A stretch of 47,634 nt of DNA from a virus: the IMG/VR virus record IMGVR_UViG_3300037071_003999, positions 1 to 47,634 of that record. The stretch is one strand, 5' to 3'. Positions 6,203 through 14,038 of the stretch are shown piece after piece. The notes under the pieces were generated by a model. That model saw only the letters and a program-made list of their open reading frames with translations. It had not been told where the DNA came from and did no database searches. The translations under genes were made by a program, and so were the position numbers. How positions within the stretch are numbered: position 1 is the stretch's first letter; each line of letters starts with the position of its first letter.

Positions 6203-6238
6203 GTTAACCGCTGCCGTTAACCGCGACCTGTTAACCGC
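6203..6238. repeat. Three GTTAACCGC direct repeats
   Basis: GTTAACCGC occurs at 6203-6211, 6216-6224 and 6230-6238, spaced 13 and 14 bp, ending 15 bp before the terminase small-subunit ATG. Such short, regularly spaced repeats suit binding by a regulator or by the terminase small subunit (cosB- or pac-like). The core GTTAAC also recurs upstream between 4381 and 4992. Confidence 0.65.
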
Positions 6239-6252
6239 CGAGGCGCCCCGCG

Positions 6253-7140
6253 ATGCGTGAGCGGCCGCGCGCGTCTCCAGCAAAAGACAAACGGGCAGCG
6301 GCGCCGCATCGAGGCGCGGCATCGATGCGGGCGCCGGCGCACCTGATCACGCGCGCGGAAATGGCGCGGATGCTCGGCCTCAGTCGACCCGCGATCACCA
6401 AAGCCTGCCGCGAGGGCGGGCGCCTCGCGCCGGCGTGCGACGGCAACTCGATCAACATGTTGCACGAGGCCGCCAAGCGCTGGCTCCTCGAACGCAGCGC
6501 CTCGATCGATCCTGCCGACGCCGCTGCTGCAACACCGCGCCGCGCGGCGCCGCAGCCGGCGCCGGCGAGGAGTACTCCTCCCCGCGCCGCGCCCATCCCC
6601 GACGCTGAACCGCCGGCGCCGGCGAGGAGTACTCCTCGCCGCAGGCCTCCGCCTCCGCCCGTCGAGCTACCTCCGATCGAGGTCGATGATGATGCGGATC
6701 ACGAGCGCGCGCAGTCGATCGAGGATCTCGAGGCCGAGCTCGGGCCGCGCAAGTGGACGAACATCGCCGAGCTCGCCGAGCCGCTCACGGTGCTCACCGA
6801 GCGCTACGGCGACGCCCGCGAATTCGAGTCATGGATCCGCGCGCGCAAAGCCCTCGAGGAGGCACGCAAAGCCCAGATGTTGCGCGAGCGCCTCGAGGGT
6901 CGGCTGATCGCGCGCACGACCGTCGTGCGAATGTTCGAGCACCTCGACACCGCGTTTCGCCTGCTGCTACAGGACGCGCCGCGCGCGATCGCAACGCGCA
7001 TCGCGCCGCAGGACGTTGCGACCGTCGCCGCGCTGATTCGCGATGTGATGAGCCAACACCTCGTCGCCTGCCGCGGCAAGCTCGACGCCTCGCTCGCGAG
7101 TGACGATCCCATGGCCGCGCTCGCCGAGGCCGCGGAGTGA
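6253..7140 (+). CDS. Terminase small subunit (Nu1-like)
   Basis: The protein has 295 residues. An N-terminal winged HTH (residues about 31-75: ITRAEMARMLGLSRPAITKACREG) matches Nu1/DNA-packaging recognition domains. A long Pro/Ala linker (about 88-140) follows, then a helical C-terminal domain (KALEEARKAQMLRERLEGRL, VVRMFEHLDTAFRLLLQDAP) typical of small terminases that partner GpA-type large subunits. It would recognise phage DNA and recruit the large subunit. The GpA gene lies 1.4 kb downstream. The linker DNA contains a duplicated 25-bp palindromic element, possibly the packaging site. Confidence 0.8.
   Translation: MRERPRASPAKDKRAAAPHRGAASMRAPAHLITRAEMARMLGLSRPAITKACREGGRLAPACDGNSINMLHEAAKRWLLERSASIDPADAAAATPRRAAPQPAPARSTPPRAAPIPDAEPPAPARSTPRRRPPPPPVELPPIEVDDDADHERAQSIEDLEAELGPRKWTNIAELAEPLTVLTERYGDAREFESWIRARKALEEARKAQMLRERLEGRLIARTTVVRMFEHLDTAFRLLLQDAPRAIATRIAPQDVATVAALIRDVMSQHLVACRGKLDASLASDDPMAALAEAAE
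6556..6637. repeat. Duplicated palindromic element inside the small terminase gene
   Basis: A 25-bp sequence at 6556-6580 is repeated exactly at 6613-6637, 57 bp apart and in frame, encoding PAPARSTP twice. Each copy ends in the perfect 14-bp palindrome GAGGAGTACTCCTC (6567-6580 and 6624-6637). Packaging sites inside small-terminase genes are known in P22, P1 and SPP1, so this is a candidate pac/cos-recognition site. Low-complexity linker expansion is the alternative. Confidence 0.7.
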
Positions 7141-7547
7141 GCAAGCGCACGGGCCCGGACTACAGCTGCAAATGCGGCTGCGGCGAGAAGGCGTTTTTCC
7201 AGAGCTACCTGCTCTACGGCCCCGAGCGCCCCACCGATCCGGGAGGCATCGGGCCGTACACCGCCGATCGGTTCGAGTTCCGCGGCCACGTGCTGCACAA
7301 GCGGAACCTTTGGCTGCGACACCATCAGGAATGGGCCTGCCAGTACACGGCCCTGAGCGCAGTGGGACCAGGCGATCTGGTCGCTTGGGCTGACCCGCTC
7401 GACTGGGCCGCGTGCGGTTGGACCGCCCGCGTGACGCAGATCGAGGGCGAGGGGTCCACCATGCTAGAGGCGCTCGAGGACGCGTGGCGACTCGCCGAGA
7501 GCGAGGGCCAGCTTCACAACCTGCGGCCTCCGGAGGTGTGGGCGTGA
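7137..7547 (+). CDS. Hypothetical protein with CxCGCGxK motif, 136 aa
   Basis: Function is not recognised. The N-terminus has CKCGCGEKAFF (residues about 11-21), a possible metal-binding knuckle, and the middle is Trp/His-rich (KRNLWLRHHQEWACQYTAL). It starts by GTGA overlap with the small terminase and ends by GTGA overlap with the sigma-like gene, so it belongs to the packaging transcript. Confidence 0.65.
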   Translation: MSKRTGPDYSCKCGCGEKAFFQSYLLYGPERPTDPGGIGPYTADRFEFRGHVLHKRNLWLRHHQEWACQYTALSAVGPGDLVAWADPLDWAACGWTARVTQIEGEGSTMLEALEDAWRLAESEGQLHNLRPPEVWA

Positions 7548-8548
7548 CCTTCTCGGACTGGTCTGAGGCGCTGCCGTTCGCGATCAAGATCGGCAAGGCC
7601 TACGCGCGCAAGTTTCCGATCGCACTCGATGTGGAGAGCGCGATCATGGAATCGCTCTGGCGCTCACAGCAGCGCGGTGCCGTGTTCACCAAGGGGTATG
7701 TCTACCTCCGCGCGATCAACGCGCTCAAGGATGAGGCGCGCCGAATGGCAGAGGGCGGACGCGGCACCTATCAGGACGTTGGCGCGTTCGTGGATTTCGA
7801 CGAGCAAGGGCACCTCGCAACGGAAGCCACTGACCCGGTGGACGCGCTCGAGCGGCGACGCCTGCTCGAGGCCATGCCGCCCGCGGCCGTGACGCTGGTT
7901 CGGCATCTCGTGGACGGGGAGTCACAAGCGCAGATCGCGGAGCGCTACGGGGTGTCGGCGCCGCGCATCTGCCAAGTGCTGACCGACCTGAAATCTCGAC
8001 CCATGCGCCCGCGCCAGTTGCCGCGGCATGTCGACTTCTATGGCTTGCTCCGGAGGTATCACCGGGAGCAAATGCGACGGCTCGCGCGCGGCGCCGTCAC
8101 TTACGGCGAGCTGCATGAGGCCCTAGGTGCCAGCAGTGGGTCGGCGTGGCACTGGGCCACCGCCCATGTTGCGCTGCCGAGCACCCGCGCGGCATCGCTG
8201 AAACCTAGCCCGCTTCGTGATGCCATCCGCGCGCGAGCACTCCAGCTCGTGGGTGATGCCTTCCGGAGCGCCGACGGGCGCTTTCGAGATGCGGCGCAGT
8301 TGCTCACGGTCAGCCCCATGACGGCCTACCGCTGGAGCAAGCTACTACCGGCGGGATCCGTGCCGGACCGCAACCCACGTCGGCCCGACCTGCCCGATGC
8401 GTCATTCGCGGCGCTGCGCGGACAAGGCCTATCACTCCGGGCGATTGCGAGCCGGCTAGGTGTCGACAAGGCGACTGTGGCGTATCGATTGAATCGAGCA
8501 CGGCCCATCGCCAAATGCAGACCCCGGCTCGCCGAGGCCGCGCAATGA
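7544..8548 (+). CDS. Sigma-70-like / multi-HTH regulator between the terminase genes
   Basis: The protein has 334 residues from GTG 7544 (CGGAGG 7 bases upstream, GTGA overlap). Residues 1-65 resemble sigma region 2 (AYARKFPIALDVESAIMESLW, VYLRAINALKDEARRMA). Residues about 105-155 resemble region 4 with a clear HTH (IAERYGVSAPRICQVLTDL). The C-terminal half adds two further HTHs (AAQLLTVSPMTAYRWSKLL and IASRLGVDKATVAYRLNRA). It could redirect host RNA polymerase to late genes or act as a DNA-binding regulator. A related shorter protein is encoded at 39999-40718. Confidence 0.65.
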   Translation: MTFSDWSEALPFAIKIGKAYARKFPIALDVESAIMESLWRSQQRGAVFTKGYVYLRAINALKDEARRMAEGGRGTYQDVGAFVDFDEQGHLATEATDPVDALERRRLLEAMPPAAVTLVRHLVDGESQAQIAERYGVSAPRICQVLTDLKSRPMRPRQLPRHVDFYGLLRRYHREQMRRLARGAVTYGELHEALGASSGSAWHWATAHVALPSTRAASLKPSPLRDAIRARALQLVGDAFRSADGRFRDAAQLLTVSPMTAYRWSKLLPAGSVPDRNPRRPDLPDASFAALRGQGLSLRAIASRLGVDKATVAYRLNRARPIAKCRPRLAEAAQ

Positions 8549-10527
8549 TGCACGTCGAGAGCTTCCACCGCGAGGCCGAGGCCGAGCAGTGGCGCAGCGA
8601 CGTCGCGTTTCTGCGGCGCCGCTGCGCGCTGCTCACGACCGAAACGCGCGAGCTGCTGCCCTCGGAGTGGTCCGAGCGCAAGCGCTACCTGCCCGCGTCC
8701 AGCACCTCGATCCCGGGGTTCTATCGTTTCGACGTATCGCCCTATTGGCGCGAGGTGATCGATTGCATGTCGCCCGAGTCCAACGTGCGGCACGTCACGA
8801 TCCAAAAGGGCGTGCAAGTCGGCGCGACGACGATCTTGGAAAATGTGATCGGTTACTACATCGATCAGGTCAAAACCGCGCCGTGCATGCTCGTGACCGC
8901 GGATGCCGAGCTCGCCAAGCTGCGGATCGAGGCGTTCATCGTTCCGATGCTCAAGCACGCGGGCCTCGATCATTTGATCCAGAGTCTCGACGAACAGAAC
9001 CCGCGGAAAACTGGGCGCACGGATAAGAAATACGAATGGGAGGGCGGCGGGTTCCTCGTGCCGCTCGGCGCCGTCAACGCAAACAAGCTGCGGTCGCTGC
9101 CGATCCAAGTGCTGCTCCGCGATGAGCTCGACGGGTGGGCAGACAATGTCGGGCGCGACGGCGATCCGGTGCAGCTCTCCGAAGATCGCACCGCGAGCTA
9201 TGAGGCGACGCGCAAGATTTACGACTGCTCGACGCCGCTGATCAAAGGGCAATCGAAGATCGAGCGCTTGTTCGAGGCGGGCGATCGGCGCCGCTATTTC
9301 GTGGCGTGCTTGCGGTGCTCGCATCCGCAGGTGTTGCGCTGGAGCCGAACGAACAACGACACCGGGGTTGTTTCCGGCATCACTTGGGACACGAACGACG
9401 GCCGCCTCGTCGAGGGATCGGCGCGCTATCTCTGCGAGCAGTGCGGGCGCGCGCACGAGAACAACGACAAAACCAGGCTCTTTGCCGAGGGAAATGCCGA
9501 GTGGCGCGCGACGGCGGTGCCGGCGACGCCGCACCATCGCAGCTATCACTTGAACGCGCTGTACTCCCCGGTCGGCATGCAATCGTGGGATGCGTGCGCA
9601 AACAAATGGTTGGCCGCGTGGGACGTCGAGAACAATCGACCGAAGGACAATCTCGCGCTCCAGGTGTTCTATAACAACGTCCTCGGCGAGGCGTTTGAGC
9701 AGAGAGGGATCAAGCTTCGATTCGAGGTCGTGAGCGGGCACCGGCGGCACGCCTATCGCTACGGTGAGGTGCCGAATAAATGGCTACTCGAGCACTGCGG
9801 ATCGCGCGTGCTGATCATTACCCTCGCGTGCGATGTGCATATCGACAACCTCGCCGTCGCGGTGATCGGCTGGTGTCGCGGGCGGCGCGCGGTGCTGCTC
9901 GACTACTGGCGATTTTACGGCGACACCGAGCAGCTCGACAATCCGGCGACGTGGGGGCGCCTGCAAGAGACGATCGAGGACAAGCGATATCAGGGCGACG
10001 ACGGCACGACGTATCGCATACAGCTCTCGCTCGTCGACAGCGGCTACAGCGCGGATCTGATCCGCCGTTTCTGCGAACGCTATAGCGCCGCTGTGTTCCC
10101 GCTCAAGGGGCACGATTCGCCGCCAAAAAACGCGGCGATCAAAGAGTTTTGGAAATCCAAATCCGAGAACGGCGTGCTGCATTGGGGCGCGTCCGTCGAC
10201 ATGTACAAAGATCGCTGGAGCTCGGCGCTTCGCCGTTCGTGGGACGGCCTCAGCATGCAACCCGAGGGCTACTTTAACGCGCCGATCGACTCAACCGACG
10301 AGCAGCTCAAAGAGCTCACCGTCGAAACGCGCGTCGAGAAAGTCGACGACGAAACGGGGCGCCGCCTCGGCTTCAAGTGGCATCGCCCGAGCGGCGCGAA
10401 CAACGAGCTATGGGACCTGCTCGTTTACAATAACGTCGCCCTCGATATCACCGCGTACGACGTTTGCATTCAGCAAATGAAGCTCGATCAGATCGACTGG
10501 CATGAGTACTGGAGCGCGCTCGAATGA
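8545..10527 (+). CDS. Terminase large subunit, GpA family
   Basis: The protein has 660 residues from ATG 8545 (ATGA overlap). The ATPase half carries KGVQVGATT (residues 88-96), the deviant Walker A of the GpA family (Lys at the loop start, as in lambda gpA), and a Walker B region VLLRDELDGW near 189-198. CLRC and CEQC (about 255-258 and 297-300) form a zinc-binding pair. The nuclease half shows the acidic strand TLACDVHIDNLAV (Asp about 430) and VDSGYSAD (Asp about 498). It translocates DNA into the prohead and cuts it. Length and motifs are complete. Confidence 0.95.
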   Translation: MMHVESFHREAEAEQWRSDVAFLRRRCALLTTETRELLPSEWSERKRYLPASSTSIPGFYRFDVSPYWREVIDCMSPESNVRHVTIQKGVQVGATTILENVIGYYIDQVKTAPCMLVTADAELAKLRIEAFIVPMLKHAGLDHLIQSLDEQNPRKTGRTDKKYEWEGGGFLVPLGAVNANKLRSLPIQVLLRDELDGWADNVGRDGDPVQLSEDRTASYEATRKIYDCSTPLIKGQSKIERLFEAGDRRRYFVACLRCSHPQVLRWSRTNNDTGVVSGITWDTNDGRLVEGSARYLCEQCGRAHENNDKTRLFAEGNAEWRATAVPATPHHRSYHLNALYSPVGMQSWDACANKWLAAWDVENNRPKDNLALQVFYNNVLGEAFEQRGIKLRFEVVSGHRRHAYRYGEVPNKWLLEHCGSRVLIITLACDVHIDNLAVAVIGWCRGRRAVLLDYWRFYGDTEQLDNPATWGRLQETIEDKRYQGDDGTTYRIQLSLVDSGYSADLIRRFCERYSAAVFPLKGHDSPPKNAAIKEFWKSKSENGVLHWGASVDMYKDRWSSALRRSWDGLSMQPEGYFNAPIDSTDEQLKELTVETRVEKVDDETGRRLGFKWHRPSGANNELWDLLVYNNVALDITAYDVCIQQMKLDQIDWHEYWSALE

Positions 10528-10790
10528 ACGACTGCTGCGACGACCGGGAATATTGGGAGGGGCGCATCGCCGCGAAAAAGGCCTTGATCCTGCTGCTCGA
10601 TGAGGCGCTGCTCGCGATCGCCGGCGGCGCGCAGAGCTACTCGCTCGACACCGGACAAACGCGGCAGGTCGTCACCAAAGCGAACATCACCGAAACGCGC
10701 AACACGATCGCACAGCTCGAGAGCGACATTTCCACGCTGCAAATGCGGCTCAACGGCTGCGGCCGTTTCCAAGCGAGGCCCGGATGGTGA
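10524..10790 (+). CDS. gpW-like head-tail connector
   Basis: The protein has 88 residues. A helical first half is followed by a short beta stretch and a helix (TRQVVTKANITETRNTIAQL, SDISTLQMRL) in the order of lambda gpW, which plugs the portal before tail attachment. It sits between GpA and portal exactly as gpW does in lambda-type head modules, and overlaps both genes (ATGA with terminase, 7 bp with portal). Similarity is of pattern and position rather than strong sequence identity. Confidence 0.7.
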   Translation: MNDCCDDREYWEGRIAAKKALILLLDEALLAIAGGAQSYSLDTGQTRQVVTKANITETRNTIAQLESDISTLQMRLNGCGRFQARPGW

Positions 10791-12442
10791 ATCACCCTTG
10801 GCTCAATAAGCTCGTCGGCTGGCTCTATCCCGCGCCGCCGGCGGCGCCGTCGATGATGAGCCAAGCGCCCTCGCCGGTGCGGCAGGTCTGGCACGACGGC
10901 GAGAAATACCCGGGCGGGTTCGGCTACACCGAGCTGCTCACCGCGGACTATTGGACGCTGCGCAAGCGCTCGACGCAGCTATTCAAAACCAACCTGTACG
11001 CGCGCGGCATCATCCGCAGGCTCACAACGAATATCATCAATGCGGGCCTCGCCCTGGAGGCGACGCCCGAGGATGCGATCCTCAACGTCGGCGAGGATGA
11101 GCTCGCGGTATGGGCCGAGCTCGTCGAGAACCGGTTTCACTTGTGGGAACGAACCCCCGCGCTCTGTGACTATTGCGGGGGCAAGGCGTTCGGCGGGCTC
11201 CAGGCCGCGGCGAAAATGGCCGCGCTCATCTCGGGCGACGTCCTGGTGGTGCTGCTCCAGGATCCCGCGACGGGCCTGCCGCGCGTGCGCCTGGTCGATG
11301 GGAGCCGCGTGCAATCGCCCTTCGGCTCGAACCTGCCGCCGCTGCCCGAGGGCCACGAAATTAAACACGGCGTCGAGCTCGACGGCGACGGGCGGCAGGT
11401 CGCCTATTGGCTCGTTTCACAGAACGCGATGCAGCTGCGCGTCGAGCGCTTGCCCGCGGTCGGGCCCTCGGGGCGGCGGCAGGCGTGGCTCGTCTATGGT
11501 ACCGAGCGCCTGCTCGACGAGGTGCGCGGCGAGCCGCTGCTGTCGATCGTGCTGCAATCGCTGCGCGAGATCGACCGGTACCGCGACGCGGTGCAGCGCA
11601 AGGCGGCAATCAACGCCATTTTGGCGATGTTCATTCAAAAAGATCAGGAAACGATCGGCTCGCGCCCGCTCATGGGCGGCGCCGTCGTCAAAGGAAAAGA
11701 CGCCGTTGCAGGCCCGACGAGCGGCGCACGGCGCACGTTCAATTTCGCCGAGATGATCCCGGGCGCGGTGCTCGACGAGCTCGCGCCCGGCGAGAAGCCG
11801 CAGGGGTTCCCGCCGAACGGCACCGATGAGAAATTCGCGGAATTCGAGGAGGCGATCGTATGCGCCATGGCGTGGTGTTTCGAGATCCCGCCCGAGATCC
11901 TGCGGCTCTCGTTCAGCTCGAACTACTCGGCATCCCAGGCCGCGATCAACGAATTCAAGCTGTATCTGAACCCCGTTCGCATCGCGTGGGGCGACGACTT
12001 TTGCCAGCCGATCTACATCGAGTGGCTCATCAGTGAGGTGCTCGCCGGGCGCCTCAGCGCGCAAGGCCTGCTCGATGCGTGGCGCGACCCGGGCAAGTTT
12101 GATCAGTTTGCCGCCTGGACGGCAGCCGACTGGAGCGGCGCGATCAAGCCGAGCGTGGATCTCACCAAGCAAGCGACGGGCTACACCGCGCTCGTCGAGC
12201 AGGGGTTCATTTCGCGCGACCGCGCAGCGCGCGAAACGACCGGAACCAAATTCAGCAAGAACGTCCAGAAGCTCGCACGCGAGAACCTCGCCCTCGCTGC
12301 TGCCATGAAACCGATCAAAGAGCTCGAGGCGCTCACGAAACCGGCGGCGCCGGCGCCGCCGGCGCGCGGCCTCGTGGCGGTACCGGACGAGCCCGACGGC
12401 GACGACAAAGAGGAGACCGACGAAAATGCTCTGGTTGCTTGA
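10784..12442 (+). CDS. Portal protein, lambda gpB family
   Basis: The protein has 552 residues, the usual length for lambda-type portals. Recognisable features are the N-terminal YTELLTADYWTLRKRSTQLF region, LVDGSRVQSP, the basic KAAINAILAMF, the FNFAEMIPGAVLDELAPGE segment and SFSSNYSASQAAINEFK near residue 380, all typical of the family. It forms the dodecameric DNA channel and the docking site for terminase and connector. The stop lies 17 bases inside the protease gene. Confidence 0.95.
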   Translation: MVNHPWLNKLVGWLYPAPPAAPSMMSQAPSPVRQVWHDGEKYPGGFGYTELLTADYWTLRKRSTQLFKTNLYARGIIRRLTTNIINAGLALEATPEDAILNVGEDELAVWAELVENRFHLWERTPALCDYCGGKAFGGLQAAAKMAALISGDVLVVLLQDPATGLPRVRLVDGSRVQSPFGSNLPPLPEGHEIKHGVELDGDGRQVAYWLVSQNAMQLRVERLPAVGPSGRRQAWLVYGTERLLDEVRGEPLLSIVLQSLREIDRYRDAVQRKAAINAILAMFIQKDQETIGSRPLMGGAVVKGKDAVAGPTSGARRTFNFAEMIPGAVLDELAPGEKPQGFPPNGTDEKFAEFEEAIVCAMAWCFEIPPEILRLSFSSNYSASQAAINEFKLYLNPVRIAWGDDFCQPIYIEWLISEVLAGRLSAQGLLDAWRDPGKFDQFAAWTAADWSGAIKPSVDLTKQATGYTALVEQGFISRDRAARETTGTKFSKNVQKLARENLALAAAMKPIKELEALTKPAAPAPPARGLVAVPDEPDGDDKEETDENALVA

Positions 12443-13589
12443 ACCCGACACGCTGCGCCGGATGGTGCACGCGCAAGAACATTTCGGCGACGCCGCTGCC
12501 GTGCTGCGATGGGAGGCCGACCAGGCCGCAGCCGGCGAGCCCGAATCACGCGACGGCCTTCCGCAGGGGTTGAACGTCGCGGGCAACACCGCGACGATCA
12601 GCGTCGAGGGAGTTCTGACGAAACGCCCGGATTTCTGGGCTAAGTTTTTCGGCGGCAGTAACACCACCTATTCGAGCGTTCGCAACGCGCTCGCGTACGC
12701 GGCGAGCTCGGCCGAGATCGCCGAAATCGTGTTCAGCGTCGACAGCCCGGGCGGCAGCGCCGACGGCCTGATCGAGCTGCTCGACGCGATCGCGCACACG
12801 CGGCAGGGCGGAAAGAAAATGCGCGTCCTCGCCGAGCAGGCGCAGTCGGCCGCGTACGGCATCGCGGCCGCGGTCGGCAGCATCGAGGCGCGGCATCGCG
12901 GCGCGACGTTCGGCAGCATCGGCACGGCGGTTTCCTTCTATGTGAGCCCGAACGTGATCGAGCTCACGAACACCGACAGCCCGGACAAGCGCCCGAACCT
13001 GACGACGCCCGAGGGTAAGGCCGTCGTGGTTCGGTACCTCGATCAGATCAATCACGAATTCGTGACGGCGATCGCGAACGGTCGCGGCGTGCCGCTCGCG
13101 CGAGTGAGTGACGGCTACGGCCGCGGCGCATCCATGACGGCGGCCGAGGCAAAGCGCCTCGGCCTCATCGACAGCATCACAACGACAGCACCGCGCGCGG
13201 TGCCTACCAACAAAGGAAACGACGCAATGGCGGAAAGAGACCAGGAACCAGATCGCGCGGCGCTACAAGCGGCCACGCAAACGGGCGTCGCCCAGGAACG
13301 CGATCGCGTCCTCGGGCACCTCACCCTCGGCGAGAGCTCGGGCGACATGTCGATCGCGTTCGAGGCGATTCGCTCGGGCGCGGGCATGACCGCCGAGCTG
13401 ACCGCGCGCTATATGAGCGCGAGCATGAATCGCGCTGATCGCGGCAAGCGTCAGAGCGAGAGCAACACCGCGGAAACGCAACTCGCCGGCGTCAACGCCG
13501 CATCGCCCGCAACCACCACCGACTTTGGAGACAAGGTCGTGTCCGCCATGCAGCAGCAGGGCGGGGAAAAGAGCTTTGTCCGTGGCTAA
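12426..13589 (+). CDS. S49-family head maturation protease fused to scaffold
   Basis: The protein has 387 residues. Residues 50-250 are a SppA/ClpP-fold S49 peptidase: GVLTKRPDFW, FSVDSPGGSADG (about 103-114), SAAYGIAAAVGS with the likely nucleophile Ser141, FGSIGTAV (about 162-169) and SMTAAEAKRLGLID. The C-terminal 120 residues are charged and helical, like a scaffold. This is the lambda gpC/Nu3 arrangement, confirmed by an internal ribosome site before Met268. It processes the prohead during assembly. Confidence 0.9.
   Translation: MLWLLEPDTLRRMVHAQEHFGDAAAVLRWEADQAAAGEPESRDGLPQGLNVAGNTATISVEGVLTKRPDFWAKFFGGSNTTYSSVRNALAYAASSAEIAEIVFSVDSPGGSADGLIELLDAIAHTRQGGKKMRVLAEQAQSAAYGIAAAVGSIEARHRGATFGSIGTAVSFYVSPNVIELTNTDSPDKRPNLTTPEGKAVVVRYLDQINHEFVTAIANGRGVPLARVSDGYGRGASMTAAEAKRLGLIDSITTTAPRAVPTNKGNDAMAERDQEPDRAALQAATQTGVAQERDRVLGHLTLGESSGDMSIAFEAIRSGAGMTAELTARYMSASMNRADRGKRQSESNTAETQLAGVNAASPATTTDFGDKVVSAMQQQGGEKSFVRG
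13227..13589 (+). CDS. Nested scaffold protein (Nu3-like), in frame within the protease
   Basis: An ATG at 13227 is preceded by AAGGA (13213-13217), 9 bases away, and would produce the last 120 residues of the protease gene as a separate product. The segment is charged, with a helical stretch (ALQAATQTGVAQERDRVLGH) and a disordered tail, as expected of a scaffold that fills the prohead and is later removed. The same nested organisation occurs for lambda Nu3 within C. Confidence 0.7.
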   Translation: MAERDQEPDRAALQAATQTGVAQERDRVLGHLTLGESSGDMSIAFEAIRSGAGMTAELTARYMSASMNRADRGKRQSESNTAETQLAGVNAASPATTTDFGDKVVSAMQQQGGEKSFVRG

Positions 13590-13983
13590 CATCACCGTTA
13601 CGAACAACGATCTCGGCTCGGTGGCGCTCGAGGTGTGGGGCACGCTGGACGCCACCGTAAACAACGCCACCGCCGCGCCGGTCACGCTCGCCGAGGGCAC
13701 GTTGCTCGCGCGCAACGTGGCCGACGGCAAGCTGTACCCCTACGATCCGGCAAGCGTCACGCCCGACGTGAACGTGCCCAAATACGTGCTGACCTATGAG
13801 CACGTCGCGCCCGTCGGCGACAGCAAGGTAACGGTCATGACCGCGGGCAAGGTGAATCAGAACCGCCTGCGCATTCACGCGGGAACGGCGATCGCCGCCG
13901 TGCACCTCGACGCGCTGCTCGACCGCCCGATCATCCCGGTCGATATCGCGCAATTGGCGAAGATCGACAACCCGCAGGCCTAA
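13582..13983 (+). CDS. Head decoration protein, lambda gpD-like
   Basis: The protein has 133 residues from GTG 13582, overlapping the protease stop by 8 bases. The pattern APVTLAEGTLLARN, then DGKLYPYDP and VPKYVLTYE is that of the gpD-like decoration fold, and the gene lies between scaffold and major capsid as in lambda. It would bind trimer axes on the expanded head and stabilise it. Upstream GGGGAAAAGAG can serve as ribosome site. Confidence 0.8.
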   Translation: MANITVTNNDLGSVALEVWGTLDATVNNATAAPVTLAEGTLLARNVADGKLYPYDPASVTPDVNVPKYVLTYEHVAPVGDSKVTVMTAGKVNQNRLRIHAGTAIAAVHLDALLDRPIIPVDIAQLAKIDNPQA

Positions 13984-14038
13984 TCGCCGGGCGCCCACAA
14001 CCCCTCGCAATCCAACCCCCTCAGCATCGAGCTAACCC

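Larger units (their letters stand above)
5948..6252. promoter_or_regulatory. Non-coding control gap upstream of the terminase genes
   Basis: About 305 bases without a credible gene separate the gpZ-like gene from the small terminase. They hold the inverted 21-bp arms (5954-6078), AT-rich sequence with a weak TTGTTT/TATGCT element near 5988-6000, and three GTTAACCGC repeats just before the next gene. This is probably the main packaging/head promoter region. No specific promoter can be proven by eye. Confidence 0.55.

Noticed and set aside
8545-10527. Broken ATPase site in the large terminase (no GKT/S)
   Set aside because: GpA-family enzymes use a deviant Walker A with Lys at the start of the loop; KGVQVGATT fits this.
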